In this document: in pieces, positions 53,137 to 62,195 of the stretch | Layout of the letters: every line of letters starts with the position of its first letter | Position numbering within the stretch: the stretch's first letter is position 1 | From: Mariprofundus sp. UBA1536 | GTDB lineage: Bacteria; Pseudomonadota; Zetaproteobacteria; Mariprofundales; Mariprofundaceae | Assembly: GCA_002323245.1 (NCBI GenBank) | Contig: DCPU01000008.1 | Location: 1 to 64,000, forward strand | DNA length: 64,000 nucleotides | Reading direction: 5' to 3' | Program-made: the position numbers and the translations under genes | The notes under the pieces: generated by a model | Told to the model about the DNA's origin: nothing | Seen by the model: only the letters and a program-made list of their open reading frames with translations | Database searches by the model: none

Positions 53137-54785
53137 GCTTTATCCTCCGCTTTCTTTTTGGCTGCTTCTACAAACGCTGCAAACAATGGATGTGGCGCGT
53201 AAGGACGCGACAAAAACTCTGGATGGAATTGACAAGCCACAAACCAAGGATGGTCACGCACTTCCACAATCTCAACCAAGGAATCATCTGGCAAAGTGCC
53301 CGACACCACCAAACCAGCATCTTCAAGCGCTTTACGGTAGTTGTTATTAAACTCAAAACGATGGCGATGACGCTCACGTATGTTTTCTGAACCATAAGCA
53401 TCACCGGCGTGGGTGCCAGCAATCAGCTTACAAGGGTAACCACCCAAGCGCATGGTGCCGCCCAAATCAGAGCTAGCGTCGCGCGTAACTTTCTTACCAT
53501 CTTCTTCCCATTCAGTCATCAAAGCAATTACGGGATGCTCAGTGTTGGCATCAAATTCACTGCTGTTGGCATTTTTGAGACCAGCAACATTGCGAGCAAA
53601 TTCAATCACAGCCATTTGCATACCCAAACAAATACCAAAAAATGGAATGTTATTTTCACGGGCATATTGAATGGCCAGCATTTTACCAACCGTGCCGCGT
53701 TCACCAAAACCACCTGGCACCAAAATCGCATCCACATCAGCCAACGCGCCAATGCCAGTGTCTTCGATTTCTTCAGCATTGATATATGATACCAACACAC
53801 GAACTTCATGGGCCATGCCACCATGAATCAATGATTCATTAATCGATTTATATGCGTCAGCCAGTTTGGTGTATTTACCCACCATAGCCACACGCACCAA
53901 ACGTTTTGGGGTACGGATTTTTTCGCAGACATTTTCCCAAACGCTCAAATCCGGCTTGTGATCTTCAATACCAAATTGTTTAAGGATGTATGAGCCCAAA
54001 CCACCATCACGAAGTGTAAGCGGCACGGCATAAATCGTATCAACATCCGGAAGACCAATGACAGCAGTTTTTTCAACATTACAAAACAAGGCAATTTTAG
54101 CGCATTCTTCTTCAGGAATATTTTGCTCACTACGGCACAACAGTGCATCGGGCTGAATACCAATTTCACGCAATTTTTGTACAGAATGTTGGGTAGGTTT
54201 GGTTTTAAGCTCGCCAGAAGCTGCAATATAAGGCACCAAGGTTAAATGGATAAACGCTGTTTGATCACGGCCCAATTCAAAGCGAAGCTGACGAATTGCT
54301 TCCAAGAATGGCAAGGATTCGATATCACCCACAGTGCCGCCGATTTCAACAAGGGCGATATCCACATCATCCGAGCGAAGGGACAAAACACCGCGCTTGA
54401 TTTCATCGGTAATATGGGGAATTACTTGCACAGTTGCGCCTAAATAATCGCCTCTGCGCTCTTTACGGATGACCGATTCGTAGACACGGCCAGTGGTAAG
54501 ATTAGAGCGCTTGGACATTTGCGCGTGTGTAAAACGCTCATAATAACCAAGGTCGAGATCGGTTTCCGCGCCATCGTCGGTGACAAACACTTCACCATGT
54601 TGGTATGGGCTCATCGTGCCCGGATCGACATTGATATAAGGATCTAGCTTTTGCATGGTAACACGCAGCCCGCGAGCTTCGAAAAGCGCTGCTAAACTTG
54701 CGGCAGCGATACCCTTTCCTAGTGACGAGACAACGCCGCCTGTTACAAAGATAAAACGTGTATGGTGAGTAGTAGTTATAGTCAT
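53133..54785 (-). CDS. pyrG: CTP synthase
   Basis: A 550-residue amidotransferase that makes CTP from UTP. The synthetase half begins RFIFVTGGVVSSLGKGIAAA and contains the KLDPYINVDPGTMSPYQHGEVFV block; the glutaminase half has FFGICLGMQMAVIEFAR with the nucleophile Cys near residue 390 and a final CQFHPEF triad His. ATG at 54785 gives the normal length; the frame is open further upstream but without family match. It is first in pyrG-kdsA(-eno-ftsB). Confidence 0.97.
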   Translation of the reverse strand: MTITTTHHTRFIFVTGGVVSSLGKGIAAASLAALFEARGLRVTMQKLDPYINVDPGTMSPYQHGEVFVTDDGAETDLDLGYYERFTHAQMSKRSNLTTGRVYESVIRKERRGDYLGATVQVIPHITDEIKRGVLSLRSDDVDIALVEIGGTVGDIESLPFLEAIRQLRFELGRDQTAFIHLTLVPYIAASGELKTKPTQHSVQKLREIGIQPDALLCRSEQNIPEEECAKIALFCNVEKTAVIGLPDVDTIYAVPLTLRDGGLGSYILKQFGIEDHKPDLSVWENVCEKIRTPKRLVRVAMVGKYTKLADAYKSINESLIHGGMAHEVRVLVSYINAEEIEDTGIGALADVDAILVPGGFGERGTVGKMLAIQYARENNIPFFGICLGMQMAVIEFARNVAGLKNANSSEFDANTEHPVIALMTEWEEDGKKVTRDASSDLGGTMRLGGYPCKLIAGTHAGDAYGSENIRERHRHRFEFNNNYRKALEDAGLVVSGTLPDDSLVEIVEVRDHPWFVACQFHPEFLSRPYAPHPLFAAFVEAAKKKAEDKA

Positions 54786-54923
54786 TTCGGGTGCGGAAAC
54801 TAACAGAACCCCAAGTGGCTTTCCAGCACTGAAATTTTGACCAAGCCAAGGCATATCAATTGCTTAATTTGCCATCTATTAAATAGTCATTCTTCAAGCA
54901 TTCTTTAACACAAAAATAAATTG

Positions 54924-54951
54924 TTGACGCTGCTTTTTCTGCGGCTAAAGT
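54924..54951 (+). promoter_or_regulatory. sigma-70-type promoter for tRNA-Gly
   Basis: TTGACG at 54924-54929 and TAAAGT at 54946-54951 are separated by 16 nt and lie 15 nt before the tRNA. The GC-rich stretch after the -10 element (TCGCCTCG) resembles the discriminator of promoters under stringent control. Confidence 0.65.
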
Positions 54952-54965
54952 TCGCCTCGTTCAAC

Positions 54966-55041
54966 GCGGGTATAGCTCATTTGGTAGAGCGCAACCTTGC
55001 CAAGGTTGAGGTGACCGGTTCGAGCCCGGTTACCCGCTCCA
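54966..55041 (+). tRNA. tRNA-Gly (GCC)
   Basis: A 76-nt cloverleaf. The acceptor stem pairs GCGGGTA with TACCCGC; CTTGCCAA holds the anticodon GCC, and the T arm has GGTTCGAGCC. The CCA end is encoded at 55039-55041. Confidence 0.97.
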
Positions 55042-55047
55042 GACATC

Positions 55048-55090
55048 AAAAGGGAGTCTTGATAGTCTTACGACTCAGGCTCCCTTTTTT
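55048..55090 (+). terminator. terminator-like hairpin between tRNA-Gly and tRNA-Cys
   Basis: AAAAGGGAG and CTCCCTTTTTT pair around a 23-nt loop, with an inner GAGTC/GACTC alternative. It could stop or reduce transcription after tRNA-Gly, so tRNA-Cys and tRNA-Leu may have a separate promoter or rely on readthrough. Confidence 0.65.
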
Positions 55091-55108
55091 GTTTCTCTTG
55101 TTTGAATG

Positions 55109-55124
55109 TTTGATAGATATCAAA
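55109..55124. repeat. 16-nt inverted repeat before tRNA-Cys
   Basis: TTTGATA and TATCAAA flank a GA centre, ending 10 nt before the tRNA. It may be a hairpin in the precursor or a protein site. No clear promoter was found in this spacer. Confidence 0.5.
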
Positions 55125-55134
55125 CGTAACGTAC

Positions 55135-55209
55135 GGCAGGGTGGCTCAGTGGTACGGCGGAGGATTGCAAATCCTTTATTCGCGAGTTCGATTCTCGCCC
55201 CTGCCTCCA
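55135..55209 (+). tRNA. tRNA-Cys (GCA)
   Basis: A 75-nt cloverleaf. GGCAGGG pairs with CCCTGCC in the acceptor stem; GGATTGCAAATCC gives the anticodon arm with GCA. CCA is encoded. Confidence 0.97.
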
Positions 55210-55248
55210 ATTTCACAATCAAGTTTACGCTTGTTTGTGGCAGTGTAA

Positions 55249-55335
55249 GCCGGGATGGCGGAACTGGTAGACGCAAGGGACTTAAAATCCCTCGAAATTA
55301 CTTTCGTGCGGGTTCGACTCCCGCTCTCGGTACCA
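55249..55335 (+). tRNA. tRNA-Leu (TAA)
   Basis: An 87-nt class II tRNA with a long variable arm (CGAAATTACTTTCG). GGGACTTAAAATCCC gives anticodon TAA. The acceptor pairs GCCGGGA with TCTCGGT, including two G-U pairs. CCA is encoded. Confidence 0.97.
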
Positions 55336-55345
55336 CCTCTTTAGC

Positions 55346-55374
55346 CCCCTTGTTAATCAAGGGGTTTATTTTCT
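55346..55374 (+). terminator. rho-independent terminator after tRNA-Leu
   Basis: CCCCTTG and CAAGGGG pair around TTAAT, followed by TTTATTTTC. It closes the tRNA cluster. Confidence 0.85.
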
Positions 55375-55571
55375 TTAATTACCCATAACCAAGACACATA
55401 TTATTTTTTAGATTATTCAACGCTCCCACACCATTAATGGCATCATAATTGCTGACTTTCTTTGACTAACCATAACCAGGTACAACAAGGAAAAAAGATG
55501 CTAAAAACTCAGGCGGACCTTCGGCAACTAACTATTACCGTATTCCCCTCTCTGCACAAAGGTAGTCAAAC

Positions 55572-57260
55572 TTGAAAACGCCTAGCAAGATATTGGGTAA
55601 GCAAGCCACCAAAACAGCTATATATGGCGGTATTATTGGCCTTGGCACAATTGTTGTTGCGACATTATCAGCCGCATTTGTTTCTTCCGGTGAAGTCTCA
55701 TTAGATGCAATCATTCTTGCCCAAAAAACAAACACCGCACTCTGGACCATCGATATCATGCCTTTTGTATTTATGTTCTGGGGCCAACGCATGAGCTCAT
55801 CGATTGCTGAAGAAGCCGATACCATGGTCATCGAAAAAACCAATGAACTTTGGAATAAAACACAGCAGTTTCGCGACCAAATTGAGCAGGAATACAGTCA
55901 CGATCAACTCACCAAGTTACCCAATGCCCAGCAGTTTTTAAAACATATCAACCAACTTCTCGAACCCAATAGTTCCGAGCCCATGGCAGAAGCCGAATCA
56001 TTGTTACAAACCTTTAGCGGCTACATCACCAAACAGCACAAAGTTTCACGTCATATGGCCATTATACTGCTCGAAATTGATCACTTTAAAGAAATCAGTC
56101 AAACATTTGGCAGTCAAAATGCTGATGATTTACTCCTAGAGGCAAGCATTCGCATCAAGCAAGTATTTGCGCAGTCACAAACCATGGTCGCGCGTATTGG
56201 CGTTGACAACTTTGGCATCTTGGTCAACAAAGTTGCCGAAACACAAGTGGTTGCCACCATTGAAAAAGTTCACGCTGCGTTTAAACAACCCTTTGAAATC
56301 AACGGTCTTACAATTACGCTAGAAATCAGTGTGGGTGCTTGTCTTCACCCACAACATGGCGATACTGCCCAAGAGCTGATGCAAAATGCGGAAATCGCCA
56401 GATATGCCTGCCAACAGGATGCCAAGGCATACACCTTTTATTCCCCTGCCCTCAACACGTATAATATTGAAGACCTTATCTTAAAGACTGAAATAAGCAG
56501 GGCATTTGAACATGATGAACTGCAGCTATATTACCAACCCAAGCTCAATGCCCGTGGTGACATTCATGATGTTGAGGCGTTGATACGTTGGTTACACCCT
56601 GAAAAAGGTTTGATAAGTCCCGATACCTTTATCCCCATGATTATCCAAAAGCGCATGAACGGCGAACTTTTGCGTAGAATCTTGCACCTGGCTCTGACCC
56701 AAGCCAAAGCTTGGCAGGCTCAAGACATCCATGTTCGCATTGCCTTAAACTTAACTGCGTTTGATTTACTCGAAGCTTCCCTGCCTGACATGATTAGCGA
56801 TGAGTTACGTGAGTTTTCGCTCACTGCCGATAGCCTGAAACTTGAAATCACCGAAACATCTTTGATTGAAAACCAAGAACTGGCTTTGATTACCTTAAAT
56901 AAACTCTCTGAGATGGGCATCCCCACTTCCATCGATGATTTTGGCACTGGTTACTCATCACTTTCTTATCTCACCAGCTTACCTATCGATGAAATCAAAA
57001 TTGACCAGATGTTTGTTAAAACCATGGCCAGCAATCACAAAAATCAAAAAATCGTGCAAGCTATCATCGCCCTAGCCCATAGCCTTTCGCTGGCGACGGT
57101 AGCTGAAGGTGTTGAAGACAAAGAAACACTGCAAATGCTACGCAAAATGCAATGTGACTACATCCAAGGTTATTATATCAGCAAGCCACTTTCTGCTGCG
57201 CATTTTACAGCTTGGATTCAAAAGTTTAAGGCCGCACGATCCAGTGCTGTTCAACCATGA
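55572..57260 (+). CDS. GGDEF-EAL protein with degenerate GGDEF, probable c-di-GMP phosphodiesterase
   Basis: A 562-residue signalling protein. Two N-terminal membrane segments (IYGGIIGLGTIVVATLSAAF and LWTIDIMPFVFMFWG) are followed by a coiled-coil-like linker, a GGDEF domain (about 110-290) and an EAL domain (about 310-555). The GGDEF signature reads RIGVDNFGIL, so cyclase activity is unlikely. In the EAL half, DVEALIRW, the Asn of NLTAFDL, EITET, DDFGTGYSS, KIDQMF and EGVE are kept, as for an active phosphodiesterase. TTG is the likely start, with AAAGG before it. Confidence 0.88.
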   Translation: MKTPSKILGKQATKTAIYGGIIGLGTIVVATLSAAFVSSGEVSLDAIILAQKTNTALWTIDIMPFVFMFWGQRMSSSIAEEADTMVIEKTNELWNKTQQFRDQIEQEYSHDQLTKLPNAQQFLKHINQLLEPNSSEPMAEAESLLQTFSGYITKQHKVSRHMAIILLEIDHFKEISQTFGSQNADDLLLEASIRIKQVFAQSQTMVARIGVDNFGILVNKVAETQVVATIEKVHAAFKQPFEINGLTITLEISVGACLHPQHGDTAQELMQNAEIARYACQQDAKAYTFYSPALNTYNIEDLILKTEISRAFEHDELQLYYQPKLNARGDIHDVEALIRWLHPEKGLISPDTFIPMIIQKRMNGELLRRILHLALTQAKAWQAQDIHVRIALNLTAFDLLEASLPDMISDELREFSLTADSLKLEITETSLIENQELALITLNKLSEMGIPTSIDDFGTGYSSLSYLTSLPIDEIKIDQMFVKTMASNHKNQKIVQAIIALAHSLSLATVAEGVEDKETLQMLRKMQCDYIQGYYISKPLSAAHFTAWIQKFKAARSSAVQP

Positions 57261-57367
57261 TTTGATAACCATAATCGCTCTATGCCCAAGTTAGACTTGG
57301 CTAAATGTGCTTTCACCGTATAGTTCGATTTCCTAACTTATTTATTATTCGCCAGAGAGGATTGATT

Positions 57368-57712
57368 ATGGCTTTCGTTGTTACCCAGTTATGTAAAGAT
57401 TGTGTGGATACTGCATGTGTTGCGGTGTGCCCTGTGGATTGTTTTTATCAACCCAAAGAGATTGACGCTGAACACCCCAATATGCTTTATATCTCACCCG
57501 AAGAATGCATTGACTGTGCAGTGTGTGAGCCAGAATGTCCTTGGGAAGCCATTTATCCTGAAGAAGATGTTCCTGAAGTATTTGAAAGCGACATCCTTCT
57601 TAATGACCTTTGTGACTCTGATCGTGATGCCTTTGATTTGGCAACCGTAAAAGACCACACGCCACCTTCTGCGGAAGAAGTGAGCGCCAACAAAGCCAAA
57701 TACGGTCTTTAA
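57368..57712 (+). CDS. fdxA: 7Fe/8Fe ferredoxin
   Basis: A 114-residue FdxA-type ferredoxin. AFVVTQLCKDCVDTACVAVCPVDCF gives the first cluster region, and ISPEECIDCAVCEPECPWEAIYP the second, typical of the 7Fe (3Fe-4S plus 4Fe-4S) group. ATG at 57368 follows AGAGAGGA. A small perfect hairpin (CCAAGT, TAG, ACTTGG at 57286-57300) stands 67 nt upstream. The radical-SAM gene that follows needs reducing power, but a terminator lies between them. Confidence 0.93.
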   Translation: MAFVVTQLCKDCVDTACVAVCPVDCFYQPKEIDAEHPNMLYISPEECIDCAVCEPECPWEAIYPEEDVPEVFESDILLNDLCDSDRDAFDLATVKDHTPPSAEEVSANKAKYGL

Positions 57713-57731
57713 TTGCCCGCAACAATTTTGC

Positions 57732-57757
57732 AAAAGGGAGCTTTATGCTCCCTTTTT
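57732..57757 (+). terminator. rho-independent terminator after fdxA
   Basis: AAAAGGGAGC and GCTCCCTTTTT form a 10-bp stem around TTTAT, ending 23 nt before the second rlmN. Its stem resembles that after tRNA-Gly. Confidence 0.88.
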
Positions 57758-57780
57758 AGTTTTTATGTTGGCATAACGAT

Positions 57781-58854
57781 ATGATTGCAAAACAATCCTT
57801 ACTTGATTTTGACAGACAACAACTTGCTGATGTTTGCCAATCTATTGATGTGCCCACCAGTCATGCCAATACCATTTATGGTAAGGTATTTCGTTATGGC
57901 CAGTTGGATGTGGAAAACACAGTAAACGTGCCAAAAAAACTTTTGGCGTGGCTTGATGAAAACACTGAAATTCATTTACCAGAAATCATTAGCCAACAAC
58001 AATCTGAAGATAATACACAAAAACTATTACTGCGCATGGATGATAAGCGCGACGTGGAATCCGTGATTATTCCAGGTGCTGGGCGCATCACCCAATGCAT
58101 TTCCTCGCAAGTGGGTTGTGCCATTGGTTGTGAGTTTTGCCTCACGGCCACAGGCGGCCTTACCCGCAACCTAACCACTGCCGAAATGATGAGCGAAGTG
58201 TTCATTGCCCATCGTGTTTTGGGCGAATATCCACGCAATCTGGTGCTGATGGGCATGGGCGAGCCGCTGCATAATTATGAGCATGTGGCCAAGTTTGTTC
58301 GCATGGTCACTGATGAACGTGGCATGGCCTTTTCCCCGCGCCGGGTCACAATTTCAACGGCTGGTTTGGTGCCGGCTATTTACCGTATGCTTGAAGATGA
58401 CTTGCCATGTAGCTTAGCGATTTCGCTGAATGCCACCACCAACGAAGTGCGCAATCAAATCATGCCCATCAATCTCAAATACCCCTTGGAAAGTCTGCTC
58501 AAAGCCATGCAAGATTATGTGGCCGTGCGAAATCGCAAACGGATTTTGGTGGAATATGTGTTACTGGCTGGCATCAACGACAGTGAAGAAGATGCCAAAC
58601 GTTTGGTGGATTTGGTAAAACCCTTAAACAGCACCGTCAATGTCTTACCCTTCAATCCCTTCCCCGGCAGCAAATATCAACGCCCAAGTGATGAAGTGGT
58701 TGATATGTTTAGTAAACACTTGAATGATGCAGGTCTGGTTGCCGTGATTCGTAGATCCAAAGGCAGAGAAATCTCCGCAGCTTGTGGCCAGCTCAAGACA
58801 GAAGTAAACGAACGCGCAGTGCAATTGCTAGCCAAAAGGAGTGCCAAGGCATGA
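57781..58854 (+). CDS. rlmN: RlmN-type adenine-C2 methyltransferase, copy 2
   Basis: A 357-residue radical-SAM methyltransferase. The cluster Cys are at 113, 117 and 120 (GCAIGCEFCLTATGGLTRNL); LMGMGEPLHNYEHV and ISAACGQLKTE are conserved. The CLTATGG-type sequence and the N-terminal domain differ widely from copy 1, so this is not a recent duplicate. One copy may serve 23S A2503 and the other tRNA A37, or one may be Cfr-like, although the usual Cfr-specific sequence is not seen. Its stop overlaps the hldA start (ATGA). Confidence 0.92.
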   Translation: MIAKQSLLDFDRQQLADVCQSIDVPTSHANTIYGKVFRYGQLDVENTVNVPKKLLAWLDENTEIHLPEIISQQQSEDNTQKLLLRMDDKRDVESVIIPGAGRITQCISSQVGCAIGCEFCLTATGGLTRNLTTAEMMSEVFIAHRVLGEYPRNLVLMGMGEPLHNYEHVAKFVRMVTDERGMAFSPRRVTISTAGLVPAIYRMLEDDLPCSLAISLNATTNEVRNQIMPINLKYPLESLLKAMQDYVAVRNRKRILVEYVLLAGINDSEEDAKRLVDLVKPLNSTVNVLPFNPFPGSKYQRPSDEVVDMFSKHLNDAGLVAVIRRSKGREISAACGQLKTEVNERAVQLLAKRSAKA

Positions 58855-59774
58855 TTTTAGTCATCGGAGACATCATCGTGGATGAGTTTATTTGGGGCGA
58901 TGTGACCCGAATTTCTCCTGAAGCACCCGTTCCTGTGGTCAATGTGCGTAACGTTGATCGCCGATTGGGTGGTTCTGCCAATGTGATTCGCAATCTTCAT
59001 GCGCTGGACACACCTTCGGCCATGTTTGGTGTGGTTGGCAATGATGAACCGGGCAACTGGGTGCATCACCGTTTGGGTGAGCTCAATTCCGACGATGCTG
59101 GTGTGTTCACCAAAAACAATGGCCGCCACACTGCGATTAAAACCCGCGTGATCGCCCAACATCAACAAATTGTAAGGTATGACCGCGAAAGCGCTGAGCT
59201 TATCAATGAAGAAACGCAAAGTTGGCTTTTGGCATCAATTCGCAACAAGGCCAAAGATGCCAACGCCGTTATTTTATCGGATTATGCCAAAGGCGTGCTC
59301 ACACCTGCTTTGCTGCAACTCTTGATTCCTGAGCTTCAAGGCAAAATCATCGGCATCGACCCCAAACCCGCCAACACCAACTATTACCATGGCGCCACCT
59401 TTATTACGCCAAACCTTCTTGAAGCCTCACAAATGGCCGACATGAAAATGCTCAATGAAGATGCCCATGTGGAAGCCATGGCCAAGAAGCTACATAGCAA
59501 GCTCCAACTTGAGCTTGTGCTGATTACCCGCTCCGAAAAAGGTATGACGCTTTTTGACGGTAAAGAATGTTTTCATATCCCTACTGCTGCCCGCGATGTC
59601 TTTGATGTCACTGGCGCTGGCGATACAGTGATTGCTACATTCACGGCTTGCTTATCACGAGGCGACTCGCCGCTGGAAGCTGCCAAAACTGCCAACCAAG
59701 CAGCTGGTGTGGTAGTGGGCAAAGTAGGCACAGCCACAGCAAGTTGGGATGAAATCGCCCATTTCGAATCGTAA
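58851..59774 (+). CDS. hldA: D-glycero-beta-D-manno-heptose-7-phosphate kinase
   Basis: A 307-residue PfkB-type kinase: MILVIGDIIVDEFIWGDVTRISPEAPVPVV is the start of RfaE domain I, and DVTGAGDTVIATFTACL has the catalytic Asp. In many bacteria this kinase is fused to an adenylyltransferase (HldE), but here it stands alone, so a separate hldC would be needed. It makes heptose 1,7-bisphosphate for the inner core. ATG at 58851 overlaps the rlmN stop; kdsB follows after 15 nt. Confidence 0.93.
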   Translation: MILVIGDIIVDEFIWGDVTRISPEAPVPVVNVRNVDRRLGGSANVIRNLHALDTPSAMFGVVGNDEPGNWVHHRLGELNSDDAGVFTKNNGRHTAIKTRVIAQHQQIVRYDRESAELINEETQSWLLASIRNKAKDANAVILSDYAKGVLTPALLQLLIPELQGKIIGIDPKPANTNYYHGATFITPNLLEASQMADMKMLNEDAHVEAMAKKLHSKLQLELVLITRSEKGMTLFDGKECFHIPTAARDVFDVTGAGDTVIATFTACLSRGDSPLEAAKTANQAAGVVVGKVGTATASWDEIAHFES

Positions 59775-59789
59775 AAGGTTATTGAAATC

Positions 59790-60530
59790 ATGAGCACACT
59801 CACCTACGCCATTGGCATCCCCGCCCGCTTTGATTCCACCCGTTTCCCGGGCAAACCCTTAGCTTTACTGGCAGGCGAACCCATGATTGCGCATGTGATA
59901 CAACGCGCTTTGCTTGCTGATTTGGGCCCAGTGATTGTAGCAACCGATCATCAAGGCATTGCTGATGTTGCTCACGAATATGGCGCAAAGGTGTGTATCA
60001 CCCGCAGTAACCATGAAAGTGGCAGTGATAGGCTGGCTGAGGCCATGGCCGATGTGGATTGCGATATCGTGATTAACGTGCAAGGTGACGAGCCTCTGAT
60101 TGATCCTGATGCAATTCGCGCCGTCGTAGAGCCTTTTGCCAGCCAACCTGATTTACAAATGGCTACCCTTGCTCATCCTATTCATGAAGCTTCTGATTTT
60201 GATGACCCCAATGTGGTCAAACTGGTGCGCAACGCCATGGGGCACGCCATGTATTTTAGCCGCGCGCCCATTCCATATACGCGCAAAACATCTGAACAAA
60301 CTGGCAACGATATGCTGCAGCATGTGGGATTATATGCCTACAAACGCGAGTTTTTGCTTCAATACGCCAGCCTAAGCCCATGCCAAAGCGAAAAAATCGA
60401 GCAACTTGAACAACTGCGCGTCTTGCATAATGGTTATCCCATTGCTGTAACTGTGGGTGATTATTTTTGCTTGGGCGTAGATACTCCAGCCGATTTACAA
60501 CGCGCGGAAGCTTACCTTTCAAAAGCTTAA
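59790..60530 (+). CDS. kdsB: 3-deoxy-manno-octulosonate cytidylyltransferase
   Basis: A 246-residue enzyme coupling KDO to CMP, the activated form used for lipid A-core. IGIPARFDSTRFPGKPLALLAGEPMI, VINVQGDEPLIDPDAIRAVV and HVGLYAYKREFLLQYASL are the family signatures. With hldA it forms a small core-sugar operon. The gene converges on znuB with a 4-nt overlap. Confidence 0.97.
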   Translation: MSTLTYAIGIPARFDSTRFPGKPLALLAGEPMIAHVIQRALLADLGPVIVATDHQGIADVAHEYGAKVCITRSNHESGSDRLAEAMADVDCDIVINVQGDEPLIDPDAIRAVVEPFASQPDLQMATLAHPIHEASDFDDPNVVKLVRNAMGHAMYFSRAPIPYTRKTSEQTGNDMLQHVGLYAYKREFLLQYASLSPCQSEKIEQLEQLRVLHNGYPIAVTVGDYFCLGVDTPADLQRAEAYLSKA

Positions 60531-61258
60531 GCTTTGGTCTTGTAGCTTACACCAACGCGTAACATCACTGCATATAAACACAGAAAAACGACCACCGCCG
60601 ATGATGGCGGATAGTCATAATAATTCGACAGCATCACGCCGCTGACTGAACCTGTAATAGCTATGCCAATCGCCAAAACCGAAGAGCCGACTTGCCCATG
60701 TCGCCAGACAGCAAGACCTGGCACCACCAACAAGGAAAACACCAAGACCACGCCCAAAGCATAAATGGCAGGCACCACCGCACAGGCTAGACTTGTATAA
60801 AATATCACGCGGCCAACATAACTTTCCATATCATGCAAGCGCATCAATACAAGCGCGATTGAACCCGACACCAACAAAAGCAGCAGCTCAGTTTCATCCA
60901 CACCCAACATGCTACCAAAAAGCAAGGCCATCATTTGACCTTCAGCATGTGGCATTGAAGCCAACACCATCATACCCACAGAAGCTGAGAGCGCATAAAG
61001 CGCTCCCATCATACCTTCTTTGGGTACATCGGTTTGTGCTGGCATGGCGGCAATCAATAAAATGGCCAAAGCCGTGATAATACTTGCGTACACCAACCCA
61101 TTACCATCGCTGGCTAAACCCACGGCATAACCTACTGCCGCCACTTGCGCCAAGGCCAAATCAATAAAAATAATACGATGATTCAGCACCTTCTTTCCAA
61201 GCAATGGCAAATAAAGTGAAGCCAAAACACAAGCGATCAAACTAAACCATAAAATCAT
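60527..61258 (-). CDS. znuB: zinc/manganese-type ABC transporter permease
   Basis: A 243-residue ABC-3 family permease with seven or eight segments: LPLLGKKVLNHRIIFIDLALAQVAAVGYAVG and, at the end, VVPAIYALGVVLVFSLLVVPGLAVWR. This family includes ZnuB and the Mn permeases. It follows znuA by 2 nt. The length is slightly under the usual 260-280. No ATPase gene (znuC) is found next to it. Confidence 0.87.
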   Translation of the reverse strand: MILWFSLIACVLASLYLPLLGKKVLNHRIIFIDLALAQVAAVGYAVGLASDGNGLVYASIITALAILLIAAMPAQTDVPKEGMMGALYALSASVGMMVLASMPHAEGQMMALLFGSMLGVDETELLLLLVSGSIALVLMRLHDMESYVGRVIFYTSLACAVVPAIYALGVVLVFSLLVVPGLAVWRHGQVGSSVLAIGIAITGSVSGVMLSNYYDYPPSSAVVVFLCLYAVMLRVGVSYKTKA

Positions 61259-61260
61259 CG

Positions 61261-62169
61261 TTATTCACCCATTGCTTTGCGCAATATACCTTCAATCATG
61301 TTGATATATCCTGCACCAGCACTGCCTTCCACCGCATCATCCATCACCATCAACGTTGCACCCGTAGCAGAAGCCACCCGCGAGGCAATGCGCCCCAAAT
61401 GATAAGACTCAGACCAAATCTGCATAATCTGTTGCGCTTTCATCTGTTCAACCAAGGCGCTTAAATGTTTGGTCGAAGCCTCCACACCGGGTTTTGGCTC
61501 GATAAAGCCGACCACGTTAAAGCCAAAACGTTCTACAAAGTATCGATAAGAATCGTGATAAGTAACGATGCGCTGTGCTGCAACGCCTTTGTGTTGCCAC
61601 GAAGCCACAAGTGCCTGTAATCGTTTCGAAAAAATATCGGCGCGTTGCTGATAATCGGATGCATGAGTTGGATCCAAAACAGCCAATCGTTTTGCCAAAG
61701 CTTGCCCCATTTGCGCCGCGCGCAAAGGATCCAACCACCAATGCGGATTACCTTCAGGATGCACATCTCCTGCTGAGCGATCGACATTGGCTTCTCCGCC
61801 AATCACATCAATCGTTTCACTGCCGGCAAAACTTCCTTCACGGCCTGGTAAAATATGCTCATTCCTCGACAGGGCCATCAGCGGTGGCAACCAACCTGAT
61901 TCCAAGGCTAGGCCGGCAGAAACTAACAGGTCAGCCTTGGCCAAGTGACGCGCAAGCGTGGGTTTACCTGGCACAAAGTGTGGGTCTTGCCCCACCCTGG
62001 CCAAGCTCACCACTGTTGCCTTTTCGCCAGCAATTTCCTGGGTGATTTGTGCCAGAGCTGGCAGCGTTGCCACAATATACAGCTCAGCCTTTGCGGGCGA
62101 AGGCAAGATCAATAGTGCAGCGCAAGCAACCATCCATTTCATAGTGTTTGTTTTCATTATGTTCATCAA
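61261..62169 (-). CDS. znuA: zinc/manganese-type periplasmic binding protein
   Basis: A 302-residue solute-binding protein with signal peptide (ALLILPSPAKA). The metal-ligand His lie in VGQDPHFVPGKPTLARHL, GNPHWWLDPLRAAQMG and TYHDSYRYF; a late acidic residue (ATLMVMDDAVEG) completes the site. The His-rich loop found in many Zn-specific ZnuA proteins is absent, so Zn or Mn is open. It is the second gene of a group that starts with an outer-membrane protein gene. Confidence 0.86.
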   Translation of the reverse strand: MMNIMKTNTMKWMVACAALLILPSPAKAELYIVATLPALAQITQEIAGEKATVVSLARVGQDPHFVPGKPTLARHLAKADLLVSAGLALESGWLPPLMALSRNEHILPGREGSFAGSETIDVIGGEANVDRSAGDVHPEGNPHWWLDPLRAAQMGQALAKRLAVLDPTHASDYQQRADIFSKRLQALVASWQHKGVAAQRIVTYHDSYRYFVERFGFNVVGFIEPKPGVEASTKHLSALVEQMKAQQIMQIWSESYHLGRIASRVASATGATLMVMDDAVEGSAGAGYINMIEGILRKAMGE

Positions 62170-62195
62170 TTTCTCCTTTTTATATGCCAGTGTAT

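Noticed and set aside
54921..55388. 155-residue open frame on the + strand
   Set aside because: It runs through three tRNA genes; no protein similarity and the tRNAs explain the sequence.
57286..57300. Terminator between the EAL gene and fdxA
   Set aside because: The hairpin is only six base pairs and no T tract follows; recorded in the fdxA entry only.
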